Positions 15,043 through 23,564 are shown, numbered from the stretch's first letter. The stretch is DNA of 64,000 bases from Oscillospiraceae bacterium (GCA_015063885.1 SVTH01000003.1:1-64000), one strand, 5' to 3'. Program-made: numbers and translations. The notes: generated by a model not told the origin, from the sequence alone.

Positions 15043-17415
15043 TCAGTCGCTGGTGCCCTCGTAGCGGCAGGTCACCACCACGATGGTGCCGGGCGCTACC
15101 AAGGTGCCGGAATCGACGGACTGGGAAACCACGTAGCAGTTCTTGGTGTCGCCGTCGAAGACGCCCTTGATCTGCACGTTCAAGCCCTTGTTTTGCAGGG
15201 AGCGCAAAGCGGACTCGGGGGTACTGCCCGTGACGTCGGGGACGGAAACGGTGGCTTCGCCCTGAGAATCGTCGGTGTACAGGATCACCTTACCGCCTAC
15301 GGCGATGCTTTGCTCGCCCTTGGGCATTTGGCTGACCACCTTGGAGCCGCTTCCCTTGATCTCGCACTTGAGACCCAGGCCCTCCACAAGCTCCTTCACC
15401 TCGTCGGCATCCATGCCCACGTAGTCGCGGATGGTCACCATTTCCACCGCATCGGCGGATTCGTCGGGGGCGATGCCCATATGGGGCAGAACCTCCGCTA
15501 AGATCCGTCCCACCGCGGGAGCGGCAACGGCGGAGCCGTAGATGCCGTACTCGGGATTGGGGGTATCCACCGTCACCAGGATGGCGATCTTGGGATCTGC
15601 CGCAGGGGCGAAGGTAACGCAGGAGGAAACGTAGTCGTCCTCTCTGAGGGTATCTCGTTTCTCGGAGGTACCGGTTTTGGAGATCACGTCGTAGCCGCTG
15701 ACGCAGGCGTTCTTGGTGGAGTTCACCAGGTAGGACATGATGTCCTTGCAAACGTCCTCGGAAACCACCTGGCGGGTGCTTTCGGAGGAGAAACTCTGTA
15801 CCACGTTGCCGTTTTTGTCGGTGAGGTACTTCCCCACGTGGGGAGTGACCAGGTAGCCGCCGTTGGCAACTGCGGAAAGGGCGGTGATGTGCTGGAGCAT
15901 GGTGACCTTAAAGGTCTGACCGAAGGAGTAGACTGCCAGCTCCACGTCGCCGAAGTTGACGCCGGTGGTGTCGTAATAAATGGAGGACACCTCGCCCAGC
16001 AGGTCGGAATTGGTTTTTTCGGTGTAGCCGAAGTTCTTGAAGTAGCTCTTGAATCGATCGTGCCCCACCTCGAAGCCGATGTAGGCAAAGCCGGGGTTGC
16101 AGGAATTCACCAGACACTGGGCGATGGTCTGCATCCCGTGGTCACGGACGGAGTGGCAATGGATGGTCTGCCCCGCTACCACGATCTGTCTGCCGCAGTT
16201 GAACTGCTGGGTACGGGTGGCGGCACCGCTTTCCAGCGCCATGGCGGCGGTGACCACCTTGAAGGTGGAGCCGGGCTCGTAGGTCTGGGTCGCGATGGTG
16301 TTGTTCCACATCTCGTTCAGCAGAGTGGAGCGGTAGCTTTTGGCGTCCTCCCCCGTGTAGGCGTCCAGCTTTGCCTGGTATTCCGGGGAAAGGGTGGTAT
16401 AGTCGTTGACGTCAAAGTTGGGATAGATGGCCAGGGCCAGGATCTCCCCGGTATCCACGTCCATGATGACGCAGGAAACGCGTCCCTCCGGCTCGTGCTC
16501 GTAGTAGGTCTCCTTCAGATGCTTTTCCACGATGCTTTGGATGGTGACGTCGATGGTGGTCACCAGGTTCAAGCCGTCCTGGGCGGCGATGTAGCTTTCG
16601 TAGTTGTAGGCAAGCTCGTTGCCGTTGGCGTCCTGGGCCCGGACGGCTCTGCCGTCGATGCCGCTGAGGTATTCGTCGTAGGTGAATTCCAGCCCCAGCA
16701 GGCCGTTGTTGTCAGAACCTACGAAGCCCAGCAGGTGGGATGCCAGGGTCCCCTCGGAATAGGCACGCTTGGTGCCCTCCTCCAGGGCGATCTCCAGCTC
16801 CAGGTCGTTTTCGGAAATGAACAGGCGGACGTTATCCTCTTCCGTCTGATTGATGTCTTTTTTGATGACCAGGTACTTGTATTTCAGCTTTGCGTCGCCC
16901 AGGGCGTAGTATTTGTCCAGAATGTACTGGGCGTCCACGTCCTCCAGGCACGCCGCAAGTCCCTCTGCCAGCCAGCGCAGGTAGGCGGCCTCTCCCATGG
17001 GCTTGGGCTCCTCGTCCCCTTCCGCCTTGCCCTTGGTGGCGGCGTCGTAAACGTCTGCGGGAGAGATGAATACCGTTTGGGTGGTGACGCTTGCCGCCAG
17101 CTTGGTGGTACCGTCGGCGGCGTAAATGGTGCCTCGCTTGGCCTCCAGCTTCACCTCGTAGGTGTACTGCTCCACCGCCTTTTCGGCGTAATCGTAGGGA
17201 TCCACGATCTGCAGGAAGGCCAATCTGCCGCAGAGGGCGATCAGCGCCGCCAGCATCAGGGCAAGCACCGTGCGGCTTCTCACCACGATGGTCCTGTGGG
17301 TCAGCTCTCTGCGCTTGGTTTCTTTCTTTTTCGGGGTGCCGTTCCCCTGCTCCGTTTTGGATACGGGAACGCTTCGCTTGGGTCTTTCTGCGGGATGATT
17401 GGGTTTTCGTTCCAT
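15043..17415 (-). CDS. Class B penicillin-binding protein with two PASTA domains (SpoVD/FtsI type)
   Basis: A 790-residue septal transpeptidase. A Lys/Arg-rich cytoplasmic tail and one membrane helix (TVLALMLAALIALCGRLAFL) lead to a dimerisation domain and the transpeptidase domain. Catalytic motifs: STFK (Ser383-Lys386), SCN in VNSCNPGF, and KTGT near residue 580. Two PASTA repeats end the protein (about 655-790). It partners FtsW in septal or spore cortex wall synthesis. Possession of PASTA domains and its place after an FtsL-like gene fit SpoVD or PbpB; I cannot choose. The ATG at 17415 starts the basic tail; upstream codons to 17538 have no good ribosome site. Confidence 0.92.
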   Translation of the reverse strand: MERKPNHPAERPKRSVPVSKTEQGNGTPKKKETKRRELTHRTIVVRSRTVLALMLAALIALCGRLAFLQIVDPYDYAEKAVEQYTYEVKLEAKRGTIYAADGTTKLAASVTTQTVFISPADVYDAATKGKAEGDEEPKPMGEAAYLRWLAEGLAACLEDVDAQYILDKYYALGDAKLKYKYLVIKKDINQTEEDNVRLFISENDLELEIALEEGTKRAYSEGTLASHLLGFVGSDNNGLLGLEFTYDEYLSGIDGRAVRAQDANGNELAYNYESYIAAQDGLNLVTTIDVTIQSIVEKHLKETYYEHEPEGRVSCVIMDVDTGEILALAIYPNFDVNDYTTLSPEYQAKLDAYTGEDAKSYRSTLLNEMWNNTIATQTYEPGSTFKVVTAAMALESGAATRTQQFNCGRQIVVAGQTIHCHSVRDHGMQTIAQCLVNSCNPGFAYIGFEVGHDRFKSYFKNFGYTEKTNSDLLGEVSSIYYDTTGVNFGDVELAVYSFGQTFKVTMLQHITALSAVANGGYLVTPHVGKYLTDKNGNVVQSFSSESTRQVVSEDVCKDIMSYLVNSTKNACVSGYDVISKTGTSEKRDTLREDDYVSSCVTFAPAADPKIAILVTVDTPNPEYGIYGSAVAAPAVGRILAEVLPHMGIAPDESADAVEMVTIRDYVGMDADEVKELVEGLGLKCEIKGSGSKVVSQMPKGEQSIAVGGKVILYTDDSQGEATVSVPDVTGSTPESALRSLQNKGLNVQIKGVFDGDTKNCYVVSQSVDSGTLVAPGTIVVVTCRYEGTSD

Positions 17416-17560
17416 ATCCTTGCCAAAATCCTCCGATTTTTTTGCGGTATAAAAAGACGGCAAACGGGTAAGAGGCATATAGACGCTTCTTACCCTTGTT
17501 TTCCTTGCTATTGGTACTATATTCGCCCTGTCAAGCAATTATGAAAGAGCACGTGGGGAA

Positions 17561-18139
17561 TCATTCCCCGAAGAATCCCCGCATCACTTCCGCCAGACCG
17601 GACAGCAGGTAACCGAAGCCGCTTTCCTGTTCGTCTTCGTACTCCATGATCTCCGTTTTGTCCTCGGGAGTGAGGGTAACGATATACTTATCCAGGGTAT
17701 CTGCCTTGACCATGCCCAGCTCCTCCGTGGCAAACTTCTCGAAGGCGGCGCGGTCGTCCTTGTTTTCCAAACGGACCTCCAGCTTTTTCTGCTCGTTCTG
17801 CAGCTTTGCCAGGGTGTTCTGCAGGTCGCGGATCTCACCGTTGTACTGGTCGATCTCCGCATAGTTCATCATCATAAACAGGAACAGAGCGGTGATCAGA
17901 GCCAGCACCATCACGATGCCCAGGGGGAAGGGCTTACGCTCCTTGCGCTCCTTGCGGACGGTGATGAACTTGGGCTCGCGGACGGCATGGCGGTGGGCCA
18001 TGCGCTTGCTTTCCCGCTTGGACAGGGGTGCGGTCTTACGGGCGGGGGCGGTCTTGACGGCCTTGGGCTGGGGGACGGAAACGGAGGTTCCGGTACGTTT
18101 TGCGGGGGTGCGGGCGGGGGTGGTTCTTTTCTGTTCCAT
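17561..18139 (-). CDS. FtsL-like septum protein
   Basis: A 192-residue bitopic protein. It has a long Lys/Arg/Pro-rich cytoplasmic tail (1-70), one membrane helix (about 72-92) and a coiled coil (about 94-130, EIDQYNGEIRDLQNTLAKLQNEQKKL), then a short outer tail. Position between rsmH and the transpeptidase gene is that of ftsL, and the architecture matches the FtsL/DivIC family, whose sequences diverge strongly. It would hold FtsQ/DivIB and the transpeptidase in the divisome. The cytoplasmic tail is longer than usual. Confidence 0.8.
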   Translation of the reverse strand: MEQKRTTPARTPAKRTGTSVSVPQPKAVKTAPARKTAPLSKRESKRMAHRHAVREPKFITVRKERKERKPFPLGIVMVLALITALFLFMMMNYAEIDQYNGEIRDLQNTLAKLQNEQKKLEVRLENKDDRAAFEKFATEELGMVKADTLDKYIVTLTPEDKTEIMEYEDEQESGFGYLLSGLAEVMRGFFGE

Positions 18140-18158
18140 CTCGTTTCCTTCCTTTTCT

Positions 18159-19085
18159 TTAAAGCTTTTCGCAGACCCTCAGCTTGGCGCTGTGGGCGCG
18201 GTTGTTGTCGGTGATCTCTTGCTCCGAGGGGAGCAGGGGTTTTCTGGTAAGCACCTTTACCGTGGGCTTCTTGCCGCAGACGCAGATGGGAAAATCCTTG
18301 GGGCAGGTGCAGGGATTCTCTCCCGTGGCGAAGGCGTTCTTCACGATACGGTCCTCCAGGGAGTGGAAGCTGATGATGCTCATATGTCCCCCGCTCTTCA
18401 GATGGGGGATGCCTCCTGCGATCATAGCGGAAATGCTGGAAAGCTCGGAGTTCACCTCGATGCGGATGGCTTGGTAGGTGCGCTTGCAGGGATGGCCTTC
18501 CTTTTTATTCTGCTTGGGCATGGCGGCGGCAACGATGGCGGTGAGCTCCGCCGTGGTGTCGAGGGGCTTTTGCTCTCTGGCGCGGAGGATCCTGTCGGCG
18601 ATGCGGCCGGCAAAACGTTCCTCGCCGTAATCTCTGAGGATGCGGATCAGATCCTCGCGGGAGTAGGTATTCACCACGTCGTGGGCGGTGAAGGCCTGGG
18701 TCTGATCCATACGCATATCCAGGAAAGCGTCGGCAGAATAGGAGAAGCCGCGGGTGGGATCATCAACCTGGGGACTGGAAATGCCCAGGTCGGCCAGGAT
18801 GCCGTCCACCCCCTCGGGGGCGTATTCTGCGGCGATCTCACCAATTTCGGAGAAGTTGCTCTTCACCAGGGTAAGCCTGGGATCGTTAAATTTGTTACGG
18901 GCGTTTTCCAGGGCTACGTCGTCGCGGTCGATGGCGATGACTCTCCCCTTTTCGGAAAGGCGGGAAAGGAGCAAGCCCGTATGGCCGCCTCCTCCCAGGG
19001 TGCAGTCGATATAGGTTCCGTCGGGGTTCGTGAGAACGGACTCCACGGTTTCGTTCAGTAAAACGGTGATATGTTTGTATTCCAT
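18159..19085 (-). CDS. rsmH: RsmH, 16S rRNA (cytosine-1402-N4)-methyltransferase
   Basis: A 308-residue rRNA methyltransferase (MraW). Diagnostic stretches: HITVLLNETVESVL at the N-terminus, the SAM motif YIDCTLGGGGHTGLLLSRL, DGILADLGISSPQVDDPTRGFSY, and FHSLEDRIVKNAF near the C-terminus. A cluster of Cys and His (CTCPKDFPICVCGKK) occupies the usual variable insertion. Its start overlaps the mraZ stop as TGATG, so the two are coupled. Confidence 0.97.
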   Translation of the reverse strand: MEYKHITVLLNETVESVLTNPDGTYIDCTLGGGGHTGLLLSRLSEKGRVIAIDRDDVALENARNKFNDPRLTLVKSNFSEIGEIAAEYAPEGVDGILADLGISSPQVDDPTRGFSYSADAFLDMRMDQTQAFTAHDVVNTYSREDLIRILRDYGEERFAGRIADRILRAREQKPLDTTAELTAIVAAAMPKQNKKEGHPCKRTYQAIRIEVNSELSSISAMIAGGIPHLKSGGHMSIISFHSLEDRIVKNAFATGENPCTCPKDFPICVCGKKPTVKVLTRKPLLPSEQEITDNNRAHSAKLRVCEKL

Positions 19086-19501
19086 CAGAAGCCAAGCTCC
19101 TCAAGAACAGGCAGGATGTTGCCGTAGTTCTCTGCATCCAGTGCGTCCCAACGTTCCTCGTCCCAGATCTCCAAGCGGGTATCGTCGCCCACCAGCACCA
19201 CGTTCTTCTCCAAGGAAGCGAAGCGGCGGCAATCTGCGGGGAGGGTCACTCTTCCCTGTCCGTCCAGGGAGGTATCGAAGGCGTTTGCAAAGAAGTAATG
19301 GCGCACGTCCTTGGCACGGGTCTCCGGCAGGGCGGCGATCTTGGCGGCGAAGGCTTCCCACTCCTTCATGGGGTAGAGACGCAAGCAGTTCTGCAAGCCT
19401 CTGGTGACCATAAAGGTCTCCCCCAGCTCCTCCCGAAGGCGCACGGGAATAAACAATCTGCCCTTGGCATCCACTGCGTGACGGTAAGTTCCTGTGAACA
19501 T
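19085..19501 (-). CDS. mraZ: MraZ, transcriptional regulator of the division cluster
   Basis: A 138-residue DNA-binding protein with two AbrB-like MraZ repeats, MFTGTYRHAVDAKGRLFIP at the start and NAFDTSLDGQGRVTLPADC in the second half. It represses or tunes its own operon in other bacteria. The ATG at 19501 is the family start and has GGAAGG/AAGGAG upstream; the longer frame to 19549 has no support. Its leader carries three GTGG boxes and a perfect sigma-A promoter. Confidence 0.95.
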   Translation of the reverse strand: MFTGTYRHAVDAKGRLFIPVRLREELGETFMVTRGLQNCLRLYPMKEWEAFAAKIAALPETRAKDVRHYFFANAFDTSLDGQGRVTLPADCRRFASLEKNVVLVGDDTRLEIWDEERWDALDAENYGNILPVLEELGF

Positions 19502-19544
19502 ATCTGCCTTCCCTGCTCCTTTCCGAAAGATTTTGGGGTTCCCT

Positions 19545-19603
19545 ACCACTTTTATGGGAAAACTATGGTATTTTCTTCCACTTATTGCCTTAAAATACCA
19601 CCA
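19545..19603 (-). promoter_or_regulatory. Three GTGG boxes in the mraZ leader (possible MraZ sites)
   Basis: Minus-strand GGTGG (19598-19602), AGTGG (19578-19582) and AAAGTGGT (19545-19552) lie just downstream of the mraZ promoter. MraZ of other bacteria binds repeated G-rich boxes such as TGGGN or AAAGTGG. Here the spacings (about 20 and 32 bases) are irregular, so this is a tentative operator. Confidence 0.35.
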
Positions 19604-19611
19604 GTGACCTT

Positions 19612-19640
19612 ATTATAAGGAATGGAAAAGAATCTGTCAA
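19612..19640 (-). promoter_or_regulatory. Consensus sigma-A promoter of the division operon
   Basis: Minus strand TTGACA (19635-19640), 17 bases, TATAAT (19612-19617): both hexamers are perfect. Confidence 0.92.
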
Positions 19641-19878
19641 GAGCGACTTTGGCGGGATGGAGGCGTTTGAAAACCCCTTTTGTCTATTTTTGTTAAAGGA
19701 GGAAAAAGCAAGGGAATACAAGGATTTTTTGAGGTTTGCCGTCGTATGCCGTCGAGGTCTGCCGTCGTTTTTTGGGAAAATTTCGTCACTTCTTGCAAAA
19801 CATTTGTTTTTGCTGTTTGAAAGGAAAAAGCCCCCGAGGGAGGCTTTGGCGCGGAAAGCGGAAAATTGCAAAAAGAAC
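19641..19878. other. Divergent spacer with TGCCGTCG triplet repeat
   Basis: Non-coding spacer between the mraZ and tRNA promoters. It holds three direct copies of TGCCGTCG (19737-19744, 19747-19754, 19760-19767). It also has a hairpin at about 19827-19847 (AAAGCC...GGCTTT) with a T-run on the minus strand, which looks like a terminator with no obvious client gene. Confidence 0.5.
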
Positions 19879-19907
19879 TTGACAAAGCGGCTTCTTTCTG
19901 CTATAAT
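19879..19907 (+). promoter_or_regulatory. Consensus sigma-A promoter of tRNA-Thr
   Basis: TTGACA (19879-19884), 17 bases, TATAAT (19902-19907), both perfect. Confidence 0.92.
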
Positions 19908-19939
19908 ACCGCTTGTTGCATGGGATGCGACTAAAATAT

Positions 19940-20015
19940 GCTAATGTGGCTCAGTCGGTAGAGCAGTTGATTCGTAATCAACAGGCCGCGGGTTCGAGTC
20001 CCGCCATTAGCTCCA
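19940..20015 (+). tRNA. tRNA-Thr (anticodon CGT)
   Basis: A 76-base cloverleaf: acceptor GCTAATG (19940-19946) pairs with CATTAGC (20005-20011), D arm GCTC...GAGC, anticodon stem GTTGA/TCAAC with loop TTCGTAA (anticodon CGT), T arm GCGGG TTCGAGT CCCGC. The discriminator is T, and CCA is encoded. It reads ACG codons. A single gene with its own promoter and terminator. Confidence 0.95.
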
Positions 20016-20045
20016 AAAAAGACCCAAATCGGGTCTTTTTGTTTT
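20016..20045. terminator. Bidirectional terminator of tRNA-Thr and the convergent lipoprotein gene
   Basis: AAAAAGACCC and GGGTCTTTTT around a five-base loop (20016-20040). There are T-runs on both strands, serving the tRNA (+) and the lipoprotein gene ending at 20053 (-). Confidence 0.88.
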
Positions 20046-20052
20046 TGGTTTT

Positions 20053-20649
20053 TTACTTGAGAGTGATAGACTTGAACACCTCGGCGGTGACTTCGTCGAT
20101 ATCGGTCACGGCGGTGACGGTGATGGTGTAGTGGTTCTTCTCCCCCACCAGGATGAACTGGGTCATGGTCATCTCGATCTCCTGGTAAGTCAGGCTGTAG
20201 GTGCACACCACCATCTCAACCCCTTGGTCGTTGGTCTTCTTCTCCACGGAATAGGTGCCGATGTCCATCCCCATAGCTTCGAACACGTTGCCCATGAGCT
20301 CCATGAAGGTATCCTGGGAAAGGCTCGTGTAAAGCTCGGTGTTCTGATCGTTGGCGGTCTCGGAAACCAGGTTGACGCTGTTGCCCTGATCGTCTGCCAT
20401 AACGGGGTTATCGCTGTCGGTGAGGGTCCAGTCCTTGGGGCAAGCGAAGGAAAGGGCGCTGGTGCCAAAGGGCTTGTAGCCTTCCGCAAGGACGTACTCC
20501 TTGGGGGTGGAAACGGTCTCTTCGGTAGAGGAGGTGTCCTCAGCCTCGGATTCCTTCTTGGGTTCTTCCTGTTCGCCGCAGGCGGTCATGGCGAAGACGC
20601 AGGTCAGCACCAGAGTCAGCGCCAGCAGGCAGGTAAGTACTTTTTTCAT
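20053..20649 (-). CDS. Lipoprotein with DcrB/PsbP-like domain
   Basis: A 198-residue lipoprotein. The signal peptide ends at AMTAC (Cys near 24), followed by a Glu/Ser/Thr-rich linker and one domain of about 140 residues. That domain (YKPFGTSALSFACPKDWTL...TMTQFILVGEKNHYTITVTA) resembles the DcrB/PsbP-like alpha-beta fold found in many clostridial lipoproteins. Role unknown; probably ligand binding at the cell surface. The ATG at 20649 has GGAGG ten bases upstream. It has its own promoter and shares a terminator with the convergent tRNA. Confidence 0.78.
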   Translation of the reverse strand: MKKVLTCLLALTLVLTCVFAMTACGEQEEPKKESEAEDTSSTEETVSTPKEYVLAEGYKPFGTSALSFACPKDWTLTDSDNPVMADDQGNSVNLVSETANDQNTELYTSLSQDTFMELMGNVFEAMGMDIGTYSVEKKTNDQGVEMVVCTYSLTYQEIEMTMTQFILVGEKNHYTITVTAVTDIDEVTAEVFKSITLK

Positions 20650-20689
20650 TGTTTGTGATCCTCCTTTTCGGGTTTCAAAATGCAGGTCT

Positions 20690-20718
20690 ATTTTACACTC
20701 AACGCCTCCTTTTGTCAA
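20690..20718 (-). promoter_or_regulatory. Sigma-A promoter of the DcrB-like lipoprotein
   Basis: Minus strand TTGACA (20713-20718), 17 bases, TAAAAT (20690-20695). Confidence 0.88.
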
Positions 20719-20791
20719 TAACCCGGAAGTTGAAATTCGTAAACTTTTCTTTACAAAAACGGAAAAATCCCTTTTGGTATGAAGAACGGGA

Positions 20792-20819
20792 TTGACATTT
20801 TTCCGTTTTGTGGTACAAT
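20792..20819 (+). promoter_or_regulatory. Sigma-A promoter
   Basis: TTGACA (20792-20797), 16 bases, TACAAT (20814-20819). Confidence 0.85.
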
Positions 20820-20852
20820 AAACAGGAAAAGAAACAAAAAAGGAAGTTGCGT

Positions 20853-22187
20853 ATGAAAAAGCGTTTGTTTGCGGTCCTTGCCGCTTTACTGGCAGTCTGC
20901 CTCCTTGCCGCCTGCGGCAGCGAGAGCACGGAGACCTCCTCTCAGGCAGAATCTGCAGTCTCTTCGGAAGCGGAATCCTCCATCCCCGAGGAAAACTCCC
21001 TGATGGAAAGCAGTACGGAAGAAGGCTCCGGCGAGGAAGCCCCCATTCCCGAGGATGCGGTGGATCTGCTGTATTCCCGCTACACCTCCAAGCCCTCCTT
21101 CGTGATGATCGGTACCTGCGCCCAGGGGGCTGAGGTCACCGCACAGCTGGGCGGTCAGAGTGTCACCGTTCCCTCCTACATGGGCTGGTTCACCGTGACC
21201 TTGAAGGCCCAAGGCAGCAGCAATACCCAGGAGGTCACCTTTACCCAAACGGTGGAAGGCGAAGCCTACGATATTCCCCGCACCTTTACCACCCGTGTGC
21301 GCACTCCCGAAAACAAGGGCACCCAGGGGTTGGCCAGCAACAAGGCGTATCAGTTCTTCCTGACCCAGATGCTCCCCGACCACATGGGCACCGCACATCT
21401 TTACAGCACCTCCCAGCTGGACAACATGGCGAAGCGCGTCAAGGACCGTTTGGCGCAGATGCACGCCTACAACCCGGACGCGGAGATCATCTACATGATC
21501 ATCCCCTCCCCCATGACCATCTATCCCGAGCTGGTACCCGAGGAATATCCCAAGGGAACGGGACAGTCCCGCAGAGACCAGGTGATGGAGAAGCTTGCAG
21601 AGGCAGGGGCCACGGTGATCGACATGCGGGAGACCTTCATGGAGCACAAGAACGACGAGATGCCCCTGTATTACCATCTGGACAGCCATTGGGCGGATTA
21701 CGGCGCTTACCTGGCCTACGTGGAGCTCTTTAACCACATTGCCGAGAAGTTCCCCGAAGCTTCCCCCCGGGGCATGGATGAATTCACCTGGACGGCGGAT
21801 TACTACACCAGCGCGGACGCTATGCTGTTTTTGGATATCCCCCAGGTGAACGTGAAGGAATACGGCTACTACCGTGAGTTCAAGGAAAAGATCGATGCGC
21901 AGATCACCGCCGTTCCCCGCTACAGAGGGATGCAGTTGATCTACAGCGAGGACACCACGGCGGAGTTCAAGTTCGACACCAAGCGGTCGGAGCTCCCCTC
22001 CTGCTTGATGTTCAGAGATTCCTACAGCGCCGCCATCTTCGATCTCATTCCCGAGCGGATGAACCGCACCCACTACGTGGGCATGTGGAACTACGGCTGG
22101 AACAACGCTTACATCAACAGCGAAAAGCCCGACTACGTGATCTACCTCCTTTCCGAGTGGAACGTGGATCAGATCGTGGCGAGATAA
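20853..22187 (+). CDS. Lipoprotein with AlgX/DltD-like SGNH domain
   Basis: A 444-residue lipoprotein (lipobox LLAAC) with a Ser/Glu stalk of about 40 residues. It then has a domain like the SGNH acyltransferase-type proteins AlgJ/AlgX and DHHW: YYHLDSHWADYGAYLAY holds the Asp277-Ser-His279 signature, and LMFRDSYSAAI holds the likely nucleophile Ser390. Such proteins move or remove acetyl groups on extracellular polysaccharides. No membrane O-acyltransferase gene is nearby to serve as donor, so deacetylase or transferase activity is open. AAGGAAG precedes the ATG at 20853; the longer frame overlaps the promoter. Confidence 0.75.
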   Translation: MKKRLFAVLAALLAVCLLAACGSESTETSSQAESAVSSEAESSIPEENSLMESSTEEGSGEEAPIPEDAVDLLYSRYTSKPSFVMIGTCAQGAEVTAQLGGQSVTVPSYMGWFTVTLKAQGSSNTQEVTFTQTVEGEAYDIPRTFTTRVRTPENKGTQGLASNKAYQFFLTQMLPDHMGTAHLYSTSQLDNMAKRVKDRLAQMHAYNPDAEIIYMIIPSPMTIYPELVPEEYPKGTGQSRRDQVMEKLAEAGATVIDMRETFMEHKNDEMPLYYHLDSHWADYGAYLAYVELFNHIAEKFPEASPRGMDEFTWTADYYTSADAMLFLDIPQVNVKEYGYYREFKEKIDAQITAVPRYRGMQLIYSEDTTAEFKFDTKRSELPSCLMFRDSYSAAIFDLIPERMNRTHYVGMWNYGWNNAYINSEKPDYVIYLLSEWNVDQIVAR

Positions 22188-22210
22188 CAGAGAATACCCA
22201 TATATGTTTA

Positions 22211-22268
22211 CGAGAGGGAACCTTTTTCGAAAAAAAGGTTCCCTCTCGTGCTCTCCCTCGAAAAACTT
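22211..22268 (+). repeat. Intergenic hairpin element, family H1
   Basis: A long inverted repeat: CGAGAGGGAACCTTTTT (22211-22227) with its complement at 22230-22248. A CTCCCTCGAAAAACTT tail follows. Layout matches the element at 8771-8827. It sits just after the SGNH lipoprotein gene and can act as its terminator. Confidence 0.65.
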
Positions 22269-22285
22269 ACTTTTAAGAGGATCAT

Positions 22286-22368
22286 CCCGAAAACGCCAGT
22301 TTTCGGGCAGTGGGTTTTCTTTTTGGATTCTTAAACCTTTTTCTTTTTTCGAAAAGAAAAAGGTTTAA
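22286..22368 (-). repeat. Double-hairpin element, family H2 (inverted copy)
   Basis: Hairpin CCCGAAAAC/GTTTTCGGG (22286-22294, 22299-22307) and hairpin CTTAAACCTTTTTCTTTT with its complement (22329-22368), joined by a conserved spacer. On the minus strand the order and spacer match the element at 27037-27117. It lies between convergent genes. Confidence 0.65.
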
Positions 22369-22379
22369 GCCCTCTTTTT

Positions 22380-23513
22380 TTATAACCCCAACAGCTTGTA
22401 CAGCGTAGGCTCAAAGCCGAAGGCGTCCATGACCTGCTTCACTTCGGAGAGTGCCTTTTCCTTCACCGCCTTAGGGGTAAGGGGGCGCTTCACGGCGCGG
22501 ATGAGCACGTTTTTGGGGGTGTGATCCAGCTCGATGAACTCCAAAAGCTGCGTCTTGTATCCGCAGTACTCCAGCAGATTGGCGCGGATGGCGTCCGTGG
22601 CCAGGGCGGAGAACCGCTCCCCCACGATGCCGTAACGGGAAAGGAGGGTCAGCTCCTTGGGGGACAGCTGTCCGTTCAGCTCGTGCTGACAGCAGGGCAC
22701 GGAGAAGATCATCTCAGCGCCCCAGGAAAGGGCGTTGAACAAGGCGTAGTCCGTGGCGGTATCGCAGGCGTGGAGGGTCACCACCACGTCCACCTCGAAG
22801 GGAGCCTTGTAGCCGTTGATGTCTCCCATCTCAAAGCGGAGGCCGTGGTAGCCGTACTTCTTGGCCGCAAGGTTGCATTTTTCGATCACGTCGGATTTGA
22901 GATCCAGCCCGATCATCTCCACGGGGATACGGCGCACCCGGGTGAGGTAATAGTAGAGAATGAAGGTGAGGTAGGACTTACCGCAGCCGAAGTCGATGAC
23001 GTTCAGCTTTTCCACCTTTCTGTCCTTCAGCTCGTCGTCGATCATTTCCAGGAAGCGGTTGATCTGCTTGAACTTGTGGTACATGGAGGCCACCACCTTG
23101 CCCTCTCCGGTGAAGATCCCCATGTCCACCAACGGCGGGATCACGGTTCCTTCCTCCAAGAGGTATTGCTTCTTGCGGTTGTGGTCGGCAGAAAGCTTCA
23201 CAGCGGGGGCCTTGCTCTTCACGGAGTATTTGCAGGCACCCTTGGAGGAGATCAGCAGGATATGCTCTCCGCCCGGGGCAAAGCCGTTCACCTGGCGGAA
23301 TTTTCCTTCCGTGAGCAGGCACAGGGAATCTGCAAGCTCTTCACGGGTGACGTTCTCGTGGAAGACCTGCTTTTCCGTATATTTTTCGATCTGGAAGCCC
23401 TTTTGCTTTTCCAGGGCTACGATCTTCTTGTAGAGGGACGTTTTGGAGACGGGGTTGCTCACCGTGAACTTGGCCACACCCGCTTCGATCATTTTTTGAA
23501 GATACTGTTTCAT
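22380..23513 (-). CDS. SAM-dependent methyltransferase (Methyltransf_32 type)
   Basis: A 377-residue protein. The N-terminal 170 residues form a substrate-side domain. The SAM domain follows with NVIDFGCGKSYLTFILYYYL, GLDLKSDVIEKC, and VVTLHACDTATDYAL, the last a hallmark of the GSTCD/TRM13-like Methyltransf_32 group. PCCQHEL follows. Related proteins are thought to modify RNA, but the substrate is not known. The ATG at 23513 is fixed by GGAGG eight bases upstream; frame upstream of it runs back over the promoter and copA. Confidence 0.8.
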   Translation of the reverse strand: MKQYLQKMIEAGVAKFTVSNPVSKTSLYKKIVALEKQKGFQIEKYTEKQVFHENVTREELADSLCLLTEGKFRQVNGFAPGGEHILLISSKGACKYSVKSKAPAVKLSADHNRKKQYLLEEGTVIPPLVDMGIFTGEGKVVASMYHKFKQINRFLEMIDDELKDRKVEKLNVIDFGCGKSYLTFILYYYLTRVRRIPVEMIGLDLKSDVIEKCNLAAKKYGYHGLRFEMGDINGYKAPFEVDVVVTLHACDTATDYALFNALSWGAEMIFSVPCCQHELNGQLSPKELTLLSRYGIVGERFSALATDAIRANLLEYCGYKTQLLEFIELDHTPKNVLIRAVKRPLTPKAVKEKALSEVKQVMDAFGFEPTLYKLLGL

Positions 23514-23535
23514 AGGCGTTTCCTCCAATGGAACC

Positions 23536-23564
23536 AGTATATCACAAGAAAGAAAAAAAGTAAA
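23536..23564 (-). promoter_or_regulatory. Sigma-A promoter of the methyltransferase
   Basis: Minus strand TTTACT (23559-23564), 17 bases, TATACT (23536-23541). The -35 is weak. Confidence 0.6.

Noticed and set aside
15838..17544. A 568-codon plus-strand frame opposite the penicillin-binding protein
   Set aside because: Antisense shadow of a gene with all catalytic motifs in order.
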